Positions 9,236 through 20,067 of a stretch of DNA of 64,000 nt are shown piece after piece (the first letter of the stretch is position 1; each line of letters starts with the position of its first letter). The notes under the pieces are model-generated. The model did no database searches. It was not told where the DNA came from and was given only the letters and a program-made list of their open reading frames with translations. The stretch is from Prorocentrum cordatum (lineage: Eukaryota; Sar; Dinophyceae; Prorocentrales; Prorocentraceae). The stretch spans positions 143,501-207,500 of the forward strand of contig CAUYUJ010011170.1 of assembly GCA_963575745.1 (NCBI GenBank), in the 5' to 3' direction. Position numbers and translations under genes: made by a program.

Positions 9236-10870
9236 TGCGCCGGTGGCGCGGACGCACCCTGGCGGGTGCACGCCGCGGCCGCCGTTACTGTTACCTTGCC
9301 GCCCGAACCCCCCACCCCTAAGTATCGACCGTTACCCAGAGGAAAAAAACTATCACAAAGGCGTGTCCCACCCGGCGGGCGAACCACGTGCCTGCCTCGG
9401 GGCAGCCCCGCGGGTACGTCAGGCGTTAGGCTACCCCATCGCCGACCTCCTCGCGCGCGTCTAGGAGATCAGGCAGGCCTATGGGCAGCCAGATGTGTGG
9501 AGGGACTTTCTCATACATGCTGCCCCACCTCCGTCCTGTGGTACGGCAGCGTGGCGCTGGGCCCGTCAGCCACCAAAAGGGCCCCGCTCCCATCCGCGAG
9601 CTGGCAGGACTCAGGCGCGCCCCGAGGTCCCGTGAGCGGGTTGCGGGGAAGGCTGCTCCAGCCTCCCCCCACCCGCCGCCACGGCCCCGTACCGGGCCGT
9701 TGCACCCGACGGGGCTCGGCTCCGCCTGCCCTCCTCGGGGTAGCTGCTGTCGCCCCCACTGGGCACCATGGCTGGCATCCGCCGCACCCGCCGCCATCAG
9801 CCGACGCGTACCGCTACGGCCCCGCCAGTGACGGTCTCAACGGTCCCCAAGCGATCGGGGCTTGGCCTGCGTCCAGCAGCCGCGCGGCCTCGGCCCATTC
9901 CCAGCCCGCTCCTGGCCCCACGCCGCCACCCCCCCCGCAGCACCACGCCACGGCAAGCAAAGCTGCTGGATCGGCCTCCAGCTCCATGCCGCCGCCCCTT
10001 CCGAGACAGCAGGCCACGGCTGGCGACGCCGCTGGCTCAGGCCCCTCCGCGCGCAGCAATCCCGCGCCCCTTGACAGCGCAGGTCTCAACGTGGATCAGT
10101 GGGATCTTCGAGGGCGCTGCGGTCATTCGGCGCCTAAGCCGCGACCCACAGCGCGAGGAGTGGCCCTCTGGCCCCGATCGACTTCCCCGCCGATCTCCTC
10201 AGTTGATCGACGTCATCGGCCTCGAGTTTCTGCTGGCGGGCGGCGCCCTCTCCGGCCCCTTCGGCGGCAGGCCCCCGGGCCCTGCACAGGATGCTGCGGT
10301 TGCCCATAAGCGGCACGCTTCGCGAGCCAATTGTGGGTGCGGCCACCAGGCGCGTCGCTAAGCGCCGCGGGGCTCCAGCCCCCTTCTTTCCCGGCGCTGC
10401 CCTCACCCCCTCCTTGGTGTCAGCTCTCCCACCTCCGCCCACCTGCCGCCACTCCCCTGGCCTCGCGCCTCCCACGACGGGGTGGCTCCGCGCCGTTCTC
10501 GGCTTCTCGGCCTGCTTCTTTCTGCCCACTGTGCCTCGCATGTCTGCCTTCTTCGGTTGCATCCACCTCCTCCCTCCCTGGTCCGCTTCGCATGCTTCTG
10601 GTTCGGCGCGTCCACTCCCTGCCATCCATGTCGGGATGCGCTGTATGGCGCCCCTCCTTACTCTCATGCTCAATTCGCCACGTCGGGCAGGGCCTTTCTG
10701 GCTGCCGTGCCACCTCACTGCCATCCACGACCAGATGTGCTGTATGGCGGAAGGCGGAAGGTGCAGCGGAGTCCAAAGCGATTCCTGAGGGCTCGGCCGC
10801 GGTTTCGGGCGTCTTATTCTTACTCTCTTCGCCTCGTCGCTACACGCGAAGCCGCTACCGTCAAAAAGTG
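9236..10870. other. no gene seen; GC/proline-codon-rich DNA
   Basis: Long open frames on both strands are proline/arginine/alanine-rich and reflect GC skew. A diverged direct repeat of about 30 bp, CTGCCATCCATGTCGGGATG at about 10618 and CTGCCATCCACGACCAGATG at about 10722, both followed by a CTGTATGGCG-type end, suggests an old ~105-bp duplication. No domain recognised. Confidence 0.5.
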
Positions 10871-10876
10871 TACGTT

Positions 10877-11049
10877 GTGTGTGTGTGTGTTTGTGTATGT
10901 GCGTGTGCGTGTGCGTGTGCGTGTGCGTGTGCGTGTGCGTGTGCGTGTGCGTGGGCGTGTGCGTGTGCGTGTGCGTGTGCGTGTGCGTGTGCGTGTGCGT
11001 TTGTGTGCGCGTGCGCGCGTGCGCGTGTGCGTGTGTGTGTGTGTGTGTG
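10877..11049. repeat. (TG)n / (GTGTGC)n microsatellite
   Basis: About 170 bp of alternating TG with regular GTGTGC units and a GCGCGTGCGCGCGTGCGC core near 11005. Alternating purine-pyrimidine sequence of this kind can adopt Z-DNA. Confidence 0.9.
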
Positions 11050-12291
11050 GCAAAGGAGATGGCGAAGGCGCCATGCATCTGCTATCGATAACGAGCCAGC
11101 GAGCGCCTCTGAAGCATGGGAGCGCCGCAAGACTCCTTTGAGCGAGTGTCGTGCGTAAGCAGCGCGTGCGCGCCCAGGGGGGCCTCGGGGGAGGGGCGCA
11201 GTCGGTCGGAATCATGCAGGAGGGGGGGCGGTGTGGGCAGCCGGGGGCGCGGTCGGTCGGAATAGCGCAGGCGTAGCGCCGAACGGGGGGCACGGACGGA
11301 ATAGTGCAAGTGGGGCCCGGGGATGTTGGTCACGTTCCGCGCGGAGAAGTCATCTATACACCACCGCCGTGCTTGGCATGGTCAGGGCCCAGCCCCGTGC
11401 CACGGTGTGTGGGCCCCAGGGTGGCCTTGGCCAGACGCGGTATCATAGAGGTGTGTTGGTGTCTTCTGCGTACAGAAGGTACAACACTTAAGAACAACCC
11501 TGACGACTCTGGAGGAACACCCCTCTCCTGCTCCAGTCGGAGCTCTCCATCTTGGGAATACTCTTGGTGTTTGCTACCTCCATGGTGCCTTGAGCCGTCA
11601 GCGACAGTGTCCATGTCCTTGATCCACGTTATATTGCGGCCATGTTCCGATTGTGTCCCGACCCGCTCGATCGATTCGATGCCGACCGCTCTCCGCCCAA
11701 GGGACTCCGCACCCGCGCATGCGCCCTCGCCGCCGCGCCGGCTGCCAGCCGCGGCGGCGGCAGGGAGCGTCTTGGTGCAGGCCCTGGCCGTCCGCCGCCG
11801 CGGCTCTGCCGGCCTCGAACATCGATGAGGAGGAGGGGGAGGAGAAGGAGGCGAGGGAGGAGGACGTCGAGGAGGGTGTTGGGGGAAGATGGGGGCCCAA
11901 GGGTCTTCGCGATTTGGTCGGTTTGGCTGCGTCGCAGACAGTTGCGCTCGGTCGATTCGGTCCAGTCGGTTGTTGTCTCGCTGCCGCGTCGCTGCGCTGC
12001 TTCTAGGCTGCGACGGCGACGGCGACGGCGACAACGCTGACGACGACGAAGGCGACGTCAATCTCGGTCGGTTTCGGTCGGTTTCGGTTTCGCCGCCGAC
12101 TCGGTCGGTTTTCGGTGTTGCTGTCGCCGTGGGCGGCGGTGGGTGAGGGCCGCGTACGTGCCCGCGGGTATGTCTCTCCGCGGCTTGGGATGCAGCAGAC
12201 GAGTCCTTGCCTGATAAGCTCATGTGGGCGACGCCGAAAAAATGGTCGTCTGCGCCGACATTGGCGCGGTAGTTGCCCGCGTAAGGTCGGG
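11050..12291. other. no gene seen; small degenerate tandems
   Basis: Three degenerate copies of a CGGTCGGAAT-containing unit occur at about 11195-11310, and GGTCGGTTTC repeats at about 12064-12110. No recognisable coding sequence on either strand. Confidence 0.5.
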
Positions 12292-12412
12292 GCGTGAGCG
12301 CCCCTGTCTGTATTCTAGCGTGCCGAGCTGGCGGCCCGCCTAAGACACCGCGCAAGGTCGCTATGCCTCATCGCGTAAGACAAGTCCCTTTTCGTCGCTC
12401 ATCTGAGATCGC
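12292..12412 (+). repeat. dispersed repeat R1, copy 1
   Basis: About 120 bp sharing the order GTGAGCGCCC, GGCGG(C/T)CCGC, TAAGACACCGCG, CGTCGCTC with 59413-59530 on the same strand, roughly 75-80% alike by eye. Unrelated DNA flanks both copies. No coding evidence. Confidence 0.7.
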
Positions 12413-12574
12413 CAGCTTTCTTCTTGAAGACCACCACGGAATCACGGGGCCCAGGACTGCGAATGGAAGTTTCGCGTGTCAGGGTTTGGCCGTGCGAGGC
12501 GGGGTCTGCACCAGGGACCGGGTGCTCACCTTTCGAGTAGGAGATCGACTATATAATTGATGTACTCCAGATTT

Positions 12575-12700
12575 CCAAACCGTCCTTGTGTGATGGGCCC
12601 TCGTTTTGAATTGACAGCGGCCCGCGTCTCCTCTCCTCTGATCTCCTCTCTTCTCCTCCTCTCTCCTCTCTCCTCCTCCCCCCCCTTCCCCCTCCTACCC
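12575..12700 (+). repeat. satellite S1 edge module and pyrimidine tract
   Basis: CCGTCCTTGTG...CCTCGTTTTGAA..GACAGCG.CCCGCGT (12575-12627) is followed by a CT-rich tract. The same module, read on the opposite strand, borders satellite array 2 at 19990-20055, also with a purine/pyrimidine microsatellite between module and array. Confidence 0.7.
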
Positions 12701-12704
12701 GTGC

Positions 12705-14283
12705 CTTTGCCCCCAGTACGACGTTTGGTGGCCCCATGTGGGGTTCCACCGAAGGCCCCCGTGTCTGTGTACGCATGCGTCCCGCGCCACCCAGTACGGC
12801 GCTTCGTGGCCCCATAGGGAATTCCTCCGAAAACCCTGGTGATTGTGTACGCATGTGTCACGCGCAACCCAGTACGATGCTTCGTGGCCCCATAGGGAGC
12901 TCCACCGAGCACCAGTGGCTGTGACTACGTGCGTCCAGCGCAACCCCCGAACGGCGCTTCGTTGCCCCATATGGGGTTCCACCGAAGGCACCAGTGACTG
13001 TACGCATGCGTCCCGCGCCACCCAGAACGGCGTTTCGTGGGCCCATAGGGAGTTCCACCGAAAGCCCCAGTGGTTGTGTACACTTTCGTCCCGGGCCACC
13101 CATTACGGCACTTCGTGGCCCCATAGAGAATTCCACCGATGACCCAAGTGGTGTTGGTCACAGGCGTCACGCGCCATCCACTACTGCGCTTCGTGGCCCC
13201 ATCGAGAGCTCCATCAAAAGCCCCAGCGGCTGTGCTCACATGCGCCCCGTGCCACCCAGTACGGCGCTTCGTGGTCCCATATGGGGTTCCACCGAAGGCA
13301 CCAGTGGCTGTGTACGTTCCACCGAAAGCCCTAGTGTTTGTGTGCACATTCATTCGCCCCGGGCCACCCATTACGGCATTTCGTGGCCTCATATAGATCT
13401 CCACCGAAGGCCCCAGTGGTTGTGTATGCATGCGCCTTGCGCTACCCAGTACGGCGTTTCGTGAGCCCGTAGGGAGTTTCATCGATGGCCCCAGTGTCTG
13501 TGTACGCATTCGCCCCGCGCCACCCAGTATAGCGTTTCGTGGCCCCATAGGGAGCTTCACCCAATGCCCCAGTGGTTGTGATCGCATGCGTCCCGTGCCA
13601 CCCAGTATGGCGCTTCGTGGCCCCATAATGTGTTCCACCGAAAGCCCCAGTGGCTGTGTACGCAGGCGTCCCGCGTCACCCAGCACGGCGTTTCGTGGCC
13701 TTATAAAGAGCTCCGCTTAAGGCCCCACTGGTTGTGAACACATGCGTTCCGCGCCACCCAGACGGCGCTTCGTGGCCCCATAGGGAGACCGACCGAAGGC
13801 ACCAGTGGCTGTGTACGCACGCGTCCCGCGCCATCCACTACTGCGCTTCGTGGCCCCATAGGGAGCTCCACCGAGAGCCCAGCGGTTGTGTACACATTCG
13901 CCCCGAGCCACCCAGTACAGCGCTTCGTGGCCTCATAGAGAACTCCACCGGCGGCCCAAGTGGTTTTCATCACGTGCGTCCCGCGCCACCCAGTACGGCG
14001 CTTCGTGGCCCCATTAAGGAGCTCCACAGAAGGCCCCAGCAGGCTGTGATCACATGCGTCCCGCGCCACCCAGTACGGCGCTTCATGGCCCCATAGTAAG
14101 CTCGACCGAAAGCCCCAGTGGTTGTGTACGAACTCGTCCCGGGCCACCCAGTACGGCGCTTCGCGGCCCCATAGGGAGCTCCACCGAAGGCCCCAGTGGT
14201 TGTGGTCACATGCGTCTGCCCCGCCCACTACGACACTTTGTAGCCCCATAAAGAGCTCCACCGAAGGCCCCAGTGGTTGTGTA
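12705..14283 (+). repeat. satellite S1 array 1 (~80-bp unit, ~20 copies)
   Basis: Each unit carries CCCGCGCCACCCAGTACGGC, GCTTCGTGGCCCCATAGGGA, GCTCCACCGAAGGCCCCAG and TGGTTGTGTACGCATGCGTC, with a period of 76-80 bp and moderate divergence between units. Open frames on both strands through it are by-products of the repeat. Confidence 0.9.
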
Positions 14284-14374
14284 ATCTGTTTTCACAAATA
14301 GACGGCGGTTGGGAAAATAATAGACGGCGGAAAGGCCACTGAGCGACATGCGGGCGAAGGTGCCCGCATGTCGC
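14284..14374 (+). repeat. satellite S1 right-edge module plus 32-bp palindrome
   Basis: TAATCTGTTTTCACAAATAG followed by ACGGCGGTTGG and a second TAGACGGCGG, then a 32-bp palindrome at 14343-14374 (half-site GCGACATGCGGGC, other half GCCCGCATGTCGC). The module recurs inverted at 54470-54525 beside array 3, again next to the palindromes. Confidence 0.75.
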
Positions 14375-14709
14375 TGGGGGGTGTTGTAAGCATAGTGGTA
14401 CTTTCTTATCAATTCACATCACAGTTTTGTTTTTTTTCTTGTTGTTGAAGCCTTATTTTCCTCATCAGGGTTTCATTTTTGTTTCTGTTGTCACGCACAT
14501 ATGATCCTCCTTCCTCCTTCCCGTCCTCCTCCTTCTCCTCCCTGTCCGCCGCTGTTTGGTTCAAATCCAAGTGCGTTGTTTTGTGAGGACGTCCGTGGTC
14601 ACGGTACTAGCGCAAATCGCGCGAGGATGCCCGAGTCAAACGCAAAAAATCAATCGCCTTCAGGGCGCGCTTCAGGATTGAGTCGGAAAAGGAGGCCCCG
14701 CCTTTTGAA
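14375..14709. other. no gene seen; T-rich then pyrimidine-rich
   Basis: A T-rich patch (14420-14490) and a CCTCCTTC tract (14500-14550) lie just before the first coding block of the next region. It may be an intron with its pyrimidine tract. Confidence 0.4.
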
Positions 14710-15200
14710 GTGGTGCCTCACCCCGTGAATCGGGGCGGGGATCCAGTGAAATCGTTGCGCACACAAGAACTCATTCGTTCCATTTTTAAGAATGGATACG
14801 ATACCATCGAAGCCAACAGCAATTGCGCACTCGTCGAAGTAAAACCCGCGGTAGCGGGGGGGGAAGGCAACACGTTTCAGGATGTGTTTGAAACGCAGCA
14901 GAAGACAGATCCAGACATGGCGCTTCATGGAGACCCCAAAGCACCAGCGGTGCATGGTAGTTTGTCGCACAGTCATTTGAATTGTTGTCGGCGAAACATC
15001 GCGGGAGGCAAACGCGGATGCGACTGCAGCGCCCTCCGCGGTAGCGGAGACGATCGTGGCGGCAAGTGCGAGCGCACGACCGCGAAGATCCTCGACGCTC
15101 AGGGGTGCTATGATCTGGGGAAGCTCAAGGGATTTGACCCTGAGTGGGCACGGCAGTGCGCAGGAGGTCTCGAATGGGGGATTCTTTCTTGGAAGATGGA
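14710..15200 (+). CDS. uncharacterised coding block (dinoflagellate-type)
   Basis: Open plus-strand frame of about 165 codons with balanced composition: KSLRTQELIRSIFKNGYDTI, NTFQDVFETQQKTDPDMALH, LDAQGCYDLGKLKGFDPEWA. No domain recognised. It contains two of the GGYN hairpins described below (14845-14858, 15034-15049), one read as PAVAG and the other as RGSG. The next block continues in another frame with only a few bases of overlap, so there is either an indel or a short intron near 15200. The ATG at 14710 is not necessarily the start. Confidence 0.45.
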
Positions 15201-15203
15201 TGA

Positions 15204-15818
15204 GAAGAGCCCGAGGCATCCCTGACCATCAGCATCGCGTTAAACAAAAGGAACGAGAACGCGATGAAATCAGGGGTCTTGGAGATCATGGCCACCCTTG
15301 AGGGCTTGTGCAAGCCAGACCCTCAAGGGCGCGTGCCGTTCGAGCCGGTGAGGGGCAAGCTGGTGGACCTGTGCGGTGCGGAAGTCGGCCATCCCGATTT
15401 CCTGAGCCTGTTCAATGTCGTTTGCGACGCAGGTGGGCATGGCGGCCTCCATTTGCAGGACCTCAGGGCGTTCACGAACGTGTTCGTGAACCCGAAGGTG
15501 AGGAAAATGCGCCTGGAGGCGTTTTCGGTGATCGCGCAGTGCCCTGCGGAGTTCCCGAGACTGAGGAACGCTTCCATGAAGTGGGCTTGGGAGCAGCCGA
15601 CAAGCCGCGGGGGGCGGTGCCAACTGCCATGCAACATTGCGCGCGGGCTTCTCCAAGGACGCAAGAGCTCGATGCGCGAATTCTTGACGCAAGCCGAAGC
15701 GGCGACTCTGGACCGGGGCAAAATAGCGCCCACGGCGGTGGATGCGAGGAATGGCGAGAAGGCGAGCGTCAAATGGGTTGCCGGGGTGGAGGTCGCGATC
15801 ATGTCTAAAATGCACTAG
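15204..15818 (+). CDS. uncharacterised coding block (dinoflagellate-type)
   Basis: Frame opens after a TGA at 15201 and reads through EEPEASLTISIALNKRNENA before the ATG at 15264; the sequence before that ATG looks coding. It continues with LEIMATLEGLCKPDPQGRVP, LVDLCGAEVGHPDFLSLFNV, FVNPKVRKMRLEAFSVIAQC and ends in SVKWVAGVEVAIMSKMH. Helical and soluble, no domain recognised. One 4-bp-stem GGCG hairpin at 15730-15741. A pyrimidine-rich stretch follows (intron-like). Confidence 0.5.
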   Translation, partial: EEPEASLTISIALNKRNENAMKSGVLEIMATLEGLCKPDPQGRVPFEPVRGKLVDLCGAEVGHPDFLSLFNVVCDAGGHGGLHLQDLRAFTNVFVNPKVRKMRLEAFSVIAQCPAEFPRLRNASMKWAWEQPTSRGGRCQLPCNIARGLLQGRKSSMREFLTQAEAATLDRGKIAPTAVDARNGEKASVKWVAGVEVAIMSKMH

Positions 15819-16120
15819 GCTGCGCCACGCCGTCGCCGTTGTTCCCCCCAAAGGCGCCTACAGAGGAGACGCGGCGGGGCGGGCGGGCGGCGGGGGGGAT
15901 TCTAGGGGGGGGTTGAGGAATGCAGCTGCGTATGTATTTAGCTATGCGTGCTCTCTGGTCGCCCCTCCCTCTTCTTGCCCCTCTCTTGTCTGCGTTTCTC
16001 CACAGTCCCTCTCCCTCTTCAACCGTTGACGCCCCCCTGCGCCTCTCCACCTCTTCTCTCTATCATCCCTCCACAGGCCCCCGCCCCCGAGACGGGGCGC
16101 GGCGGATTTTCCACGTTCTC
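15819..16120. other. intron-like pyrimidine-rich stretch
   Basis: No coding signal. CT-rich DNA (15955-16075) lies just before the next coding block, as expected of a 3' intron part. Exact splice sites not determined. Confidence 0.4.
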
Positions 16121-16122
16121 GA

Positions 16123-17195
16123 AATGGAGGTTGGCAAAAATTCGGCACAGCAAAGTGAAGAGCTCGGAGGAGAGTGCGCGTCGCTCATCGCGACGAAGCT
16201 CCTGAGTTTGGTTTCTTTGGGCAAGGCGAAGATGACGAAGGCTGATTTGCCGCCGATTCCGACAAGCGGCACCCATGCAGAATGTCGGGAATATATTGAA
16301 AGGCCCAGCCTTCAGCGGCACTTCGGAGAAGAAATCCGCCAGTTCCGCGGCGACGGGACTGGCGCCTAAGTCGATTCAGCGCGACTCGGAAGGCGCGGCC
16401 TTGACGTCGCACGAGACCGCCGTTGTTGCGGGGAAGGCAACCGAAGTAAAAAACACCCCACGGCGCACGCGGGCTGGGGAGTCTGCCGCAATGGGCGAAG
16501 AGAAAGTTGCGAAGAATGTCTTGGAGCTAGCCATGGCATCTGCGCATCGTCATTTGCTGTGCGAAACAATGCCCATCTCCATGTCCGTGCACGGAAACGT
16601 CGTGAAGGCTTTGGCCGCGGCAGACATCGGCATCGGTGGATTGATCGTGCCAGCGCGGCCCCAGAGGAACACCTCCATGGCCATGGGGTCTTCGGGCGCC
16701 CAGACGCGCGCCAGGGCTGTGGCCGCTGAGGTGTCCTGGTCTTTGCTTGTGACCTCCCCTGAGGCAGGATGTGGCTTCGAAATCGGGGCCCGGATCAGCA
16801 AGAAGATGCGTGCGCAACCAGGGCTGAAGCTCCCAAAGGCCACCCAGGACGGATACCAATGGGCATTGAATGATTCAGTCCATCCTCTCTGGTTCATCAG
16901 GCGCGCTGACGCAGAAGAGAGTGTGAATTCGGCGAATGCCGCCGTGGCGATGGAGAAACTGACGCAAGTTTTCGCCGGTGAGTTCTCTCAGGCGAAAGAG
17001 GCCGAAGGCAACGCTAATGCCTTCGTGGTCACGTACGCGGCAACATTGCCATGCGTCGCCAACGCGGTTGCCATTAAAGCGGGACAGGAGATCGTCGCGA
17101 TGCGGCACGAGGCAGCCATTCAGAAAACGAAAGCACCTGACAAGCAGACCGCTTTCGACCAGCTCGCCCGCGCGCGCAAGAAACCCAAGAAGTAA
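16123..17195 (+). CDS. uncharacterised protein, Lys-rich C-terminus
   Basis: Starts in one frame (MEVGKNSAQQSEELGGECAS, 16124) and is picked up near 16275-16340 in the next frame (SEKKSASSAATGLAPKS), so one indel or small intron is needed. The remainder is continuous: KNVLELAMASAHRHLLCETM, AADIGIGGLIVPARPQRNTS, GYQWALNDSVHPLWFIRRAD, and ANAFVVTYAATLPCVANAVA followed by IKAGQEIVAMRHEA, ending in ARARKKPKK. The segment with VTYAATLPCVAN..AIKAGQEI resembles a motif I associate with proteins upstream of DDE-type genes in dinoflagellates, but I cannot assign a function. GGYN hairpins at 16341-16360 and, just past the stop, 17210-17225. Confidence 0.5.
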
Positions 17196-17775
17196 ATCGT
17201 TATAACAAATTCTGCGGTTGCGGAGCGATGAAGTTTAGCGTTGCGAGGCGGCGGGGGGATCGTCTCGACGCGAGTTTGCCTGGCGATCGGGAAAAAAAAC
17301 CTCTCATGCATTCGTCCCCCTGTATTCCCATCCTTCCATCGCTTTGCTCATCCTCCCCGTCCGCCTCCTCCCCCTCAACCTCTCGCCCCGTTTTCTCTTT
17401 CCTCCTGCTCGTGCCCCGCTCTCCCCCACCGTCCCGCGCCCGCCCCCTGCAGTCCCGGCGCCCCCCTCTCGCTTGCAGCTCCGTCTTTCTCCAGCGCAGC
17501 CGCGGCGGCTCAAGGTTGCCCGTCGCCGCCCTTCTCGGCGACGGAGTTTGCGCCGCGATGGGCCCCGAGAAAAAGCCAGCGAAGCGAGCGGGCGCGTCCG
17601 GGTCGGACAAGGAAGACGGCTACACAAAGAAAGACAACTATGCTGTCCCGCCGCATTCGCCGTCGCCCGTAAGCAGTTCGGACGGGGGGGGGGGCTGGCA
17701 GCCAGCAAGGCGAGGAAGAAGGCGAACGGCCGCCGAGGGCTCCGACGCCGCCTCCGCCGCCAACGGGTAAAACAC
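17196..17775. other. intron-like stretch
   Basis: Pyrimidine-rich DNA (17320-17480) between two coding blocks. A short open segment with MGPEKKPAKRAGASGSDKED (17558-17770) may be part of the following exon, but it needs a frame change near 17765. Confidence 0.4.
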
Positions 17776-18047
17776 CGAAACTGCAGCCCAAGGCGAAACT
17801 CATCGCGCGCAGAACACCAGACGAGAACACAGAGGAGTGGACCGCCGAAGAGTGGCAGCGGTGGGAACAAGAGAAGCGGGGCAGAAAGAGGGAGCGGGAG
17901 AAGAGACGCAAACAAAGGAAAAGGGGGCGGGAGGAGCAGGGGCGGGAGGGCGGCGCTGAAGACGAGGACGAGTGGCCCGAAGAACCCGCGGTAGCGGAGA
18001 GGGGGCTAGTAAGCAAGACGCAGCTTGAGGACAAACAAGAAAATTAG
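17776..18047 (+). CDS. highly charged coding block (Glu/Arg/Lys-rich)
   Basis: Reads KLQPKAKLIARRTPDENTEE, WTAEEWQRWEQEKR, a run of Arg/Lys/Glu (GRKREREKRRKQRKRGREEQ), then DEDEWPEEPAVAERG and a stop after LEDKQEN. No ATG in this frame near the beginning, so it is an internal or last exon. The EEW..WE pattern suggests a helical basic-acidic protein. A GGTA hairpin (17986-17997) is read as PAVAE. Satellite array 2 begins about 60 bases later. Confidence 0.5.
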
Positions 18048-18109
18048 CTTGGCGAAGAAACCAACCATATGCAGTTGTCAGTGCCGCAGCTGCGGGTTTC
18101 ATCTTCAAT

Positions 18110-19835
18110 GGAACTCCCCATAGGATTACGGAACGTGTGAGGGGTGTGCCGAGATGGGTGCCACTGGGGCATTCGGCGAAGCTCCCTATGGGGACATGAA
18201 ACACGCGCGGGGCGTGCCGACATGGGTGGCGGAAACGCATGTGCGGGCCGCCACTGGGGCCTCCAGTGGAGCTCCCTATGGGTCCCCGAAACATGATGCT
18301 GCTGCGGGGGGGGGGGGGGCGGGATGGGTGGCGGAGACGCATGTAAGCGCCGCTACTGGGGCCTTCGGTGGAGCTCCCTATGGGGCCACGAAGCGCGTGA
18401 GGGGTGTACTGGGATGTGTGGCGGGGACGCATGTGAGCGCCGCCACTGGGGCCTTCGGTGCAGCTCTCTATGGGGCCACGAAACGTGTGAGGGGTGTGCC
18501 GAATTGGGTGCGGGTGGTGACGCATGCGGGCGGCAGCACTGGGGCCTTCGGTGGAGCTCCCCATGGGGCCACGAAACCTGTTGTTGTGAGGGGCGTGCCG
18601 GGATGGGTGGCGGGGGCGCATGTGAGCGCGGCCGCTGGGGCCTTCGGTGGAGCTCCCTACGGGGCCACGAAGCGTGTGAGGGGTGTGCCGAATTGGGTGG
18701 GTGTGGGCGACGCATGTGAGCGCCGCCACTGGGGCCTCCGGTGGATGATGGGGCCGCGAGACGTGTCAGGGATGTGCCGAAATTGGTGTGCGGGACGCAT
18801 GCGCATGTGAGCGCCGCCACTGCGGCCTTCGGTGGAGCTCCCTATGGGGCCACGAAGCGTGTGGGGGGTGTGCCGAAATGGGTGTGGGTGACGCATGCGG
18901 ACGCGGGCACTGGGGCCTTCGGTGGAGCTCCCTATGGGGCCACGAAGCGTGTGAGGGGCGTGCCGAAATGGGTGTGGGTGACGCACTGGGGCGGTTCGGA
19001 GCTCCCTATGGAGCCACGAAGCGTGTGAGGGGTGTGCCGAAATGGGGTGGGTGACGCATGCGGGCGCGGGCACTGGGGCCTTCGGTGGAGCTCCCTATGG
19101 AGCCACGAAACGTGTGAGGGGTGTGCCGAAATGGGTGTGGGTGACGCATGCGGGCGCGGGCAATGGGGCCTGTCGGTGAATATGGGAGCTCACCACGAAA
19201 CGTGTGAGGGGTGTGCCGAAATGGGTGTGGGTGACGCATGCGGGCGCGGGCACTGGGGCCTTCGGTGGAGCTCCCTATGGAGCCACGAAACGTGTGAGGG
19301 GTGTGCCGAAATGGGTGTGGGTGACGCATGCGGGCGCGGGCACTGGGGCCTTCGGTGGAGCTCCCTATGGAGCCACGAAGCGTGTGAGGGGTGTGCCGAA
19401 ATGGGTGTGGGTGACGCATGCGGGCGCGGGCACTGGGGCCTTCGGTGGAGCTCCCTATGGAGCCACGAAACGTGTGAGGGGTGTGCCGAAATGGGTGTGG
19501 GTGACGCATGCGGGCGCGGGCACTGGGGCCTTCGGTGGAGCTCCCTATGGAGCCACGAAACGTGTGAGGGGTGTGCCGAAATGGGTGTGGGTGACGCATG
19601 CGGGCGCGGGCACTGGGGCCTTCGGTGGAGCTCCCTATGGAGCCGCGAAGCGTGTGAGGGGTGTGCCGAAATGGGTGTGGGTGACGCATGCGGGCGCGGG
19701 CACTGGGGCCTTCGGTGGAGCTCCCTATGGAGCCGCGAAACGTGTGAGGGGTGTGCCGAAATGGGCGTGGGTGACGCATGCGGGCGCGGGCACTGGGGCC
19801 TTCGGTGGAGCTCCCTATGGAGCCACGAAACAGTG
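18110..19835 (-). repeat. satellite S1 array 2 (90-bp unit)
   Basis: Inverted relative to array 1: on the minus strand it reads the same GGCCCCATAGGGAGCTCCAC core. The left part (18110-19030) is diverged; the right part (19201-19835) is a near-perfect 90-bp repeat with about seven units. Since 90 is a multiple of 3, long frames stay open on both strands (30-residue periods such as RGVPKWVWVTHAGAGTGAFG); these are not taken as genes. It separates two charged coding blocks, so it may lie in an intron or be an insertion. Confidence 0.9.
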
Positions 19836-20060
19836 TACTGGGTGGGTGAAGAGGGGAGGAGAAGAGGAGAGGAGAGGAGAGGAGAGGAATGATGATGATA
19901 ATGATGACGATAATGATGATGATGACGATGATGATGATGATGATGACGATGATGATGGTGATGATGATGATGGCAGGAGGGAGGGGGCAGCGGGAGGAGT
20001 GAACGCGGGGCGCTGTCTCTTCAAAACGAGGACCCAACACCACAGGATGGTTGGGAAAAA
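19836..20060 (-). repeat. GA/GAT microsatellite and S1 edge module
   Basis: GAGGAGAGGAGAGG (19850-19888), then GAT/GAC repeats (19888-19973), then the S1 edge module on the minus strand (19990-20055), about 80% like 12575-12627. The order array, microsatellite, edge module mirrors array 1. Confidence 0.75.
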
Positions 20061-20067
20061 AACGTTT

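Noticed and set aside
9266-10309. 347-codon Pro/Arg-rich plus-strand ORF
   Set aside because: Composition follows GC skew, overlapping frames on the other strand are equally long, and there is no domain.
12705-14283. Possible CRISPR-like repeat-spacer array
   Set aside because: Whole units repeat, without unique spacers of constant length, units are diverged, and the genome is eukaryotic.
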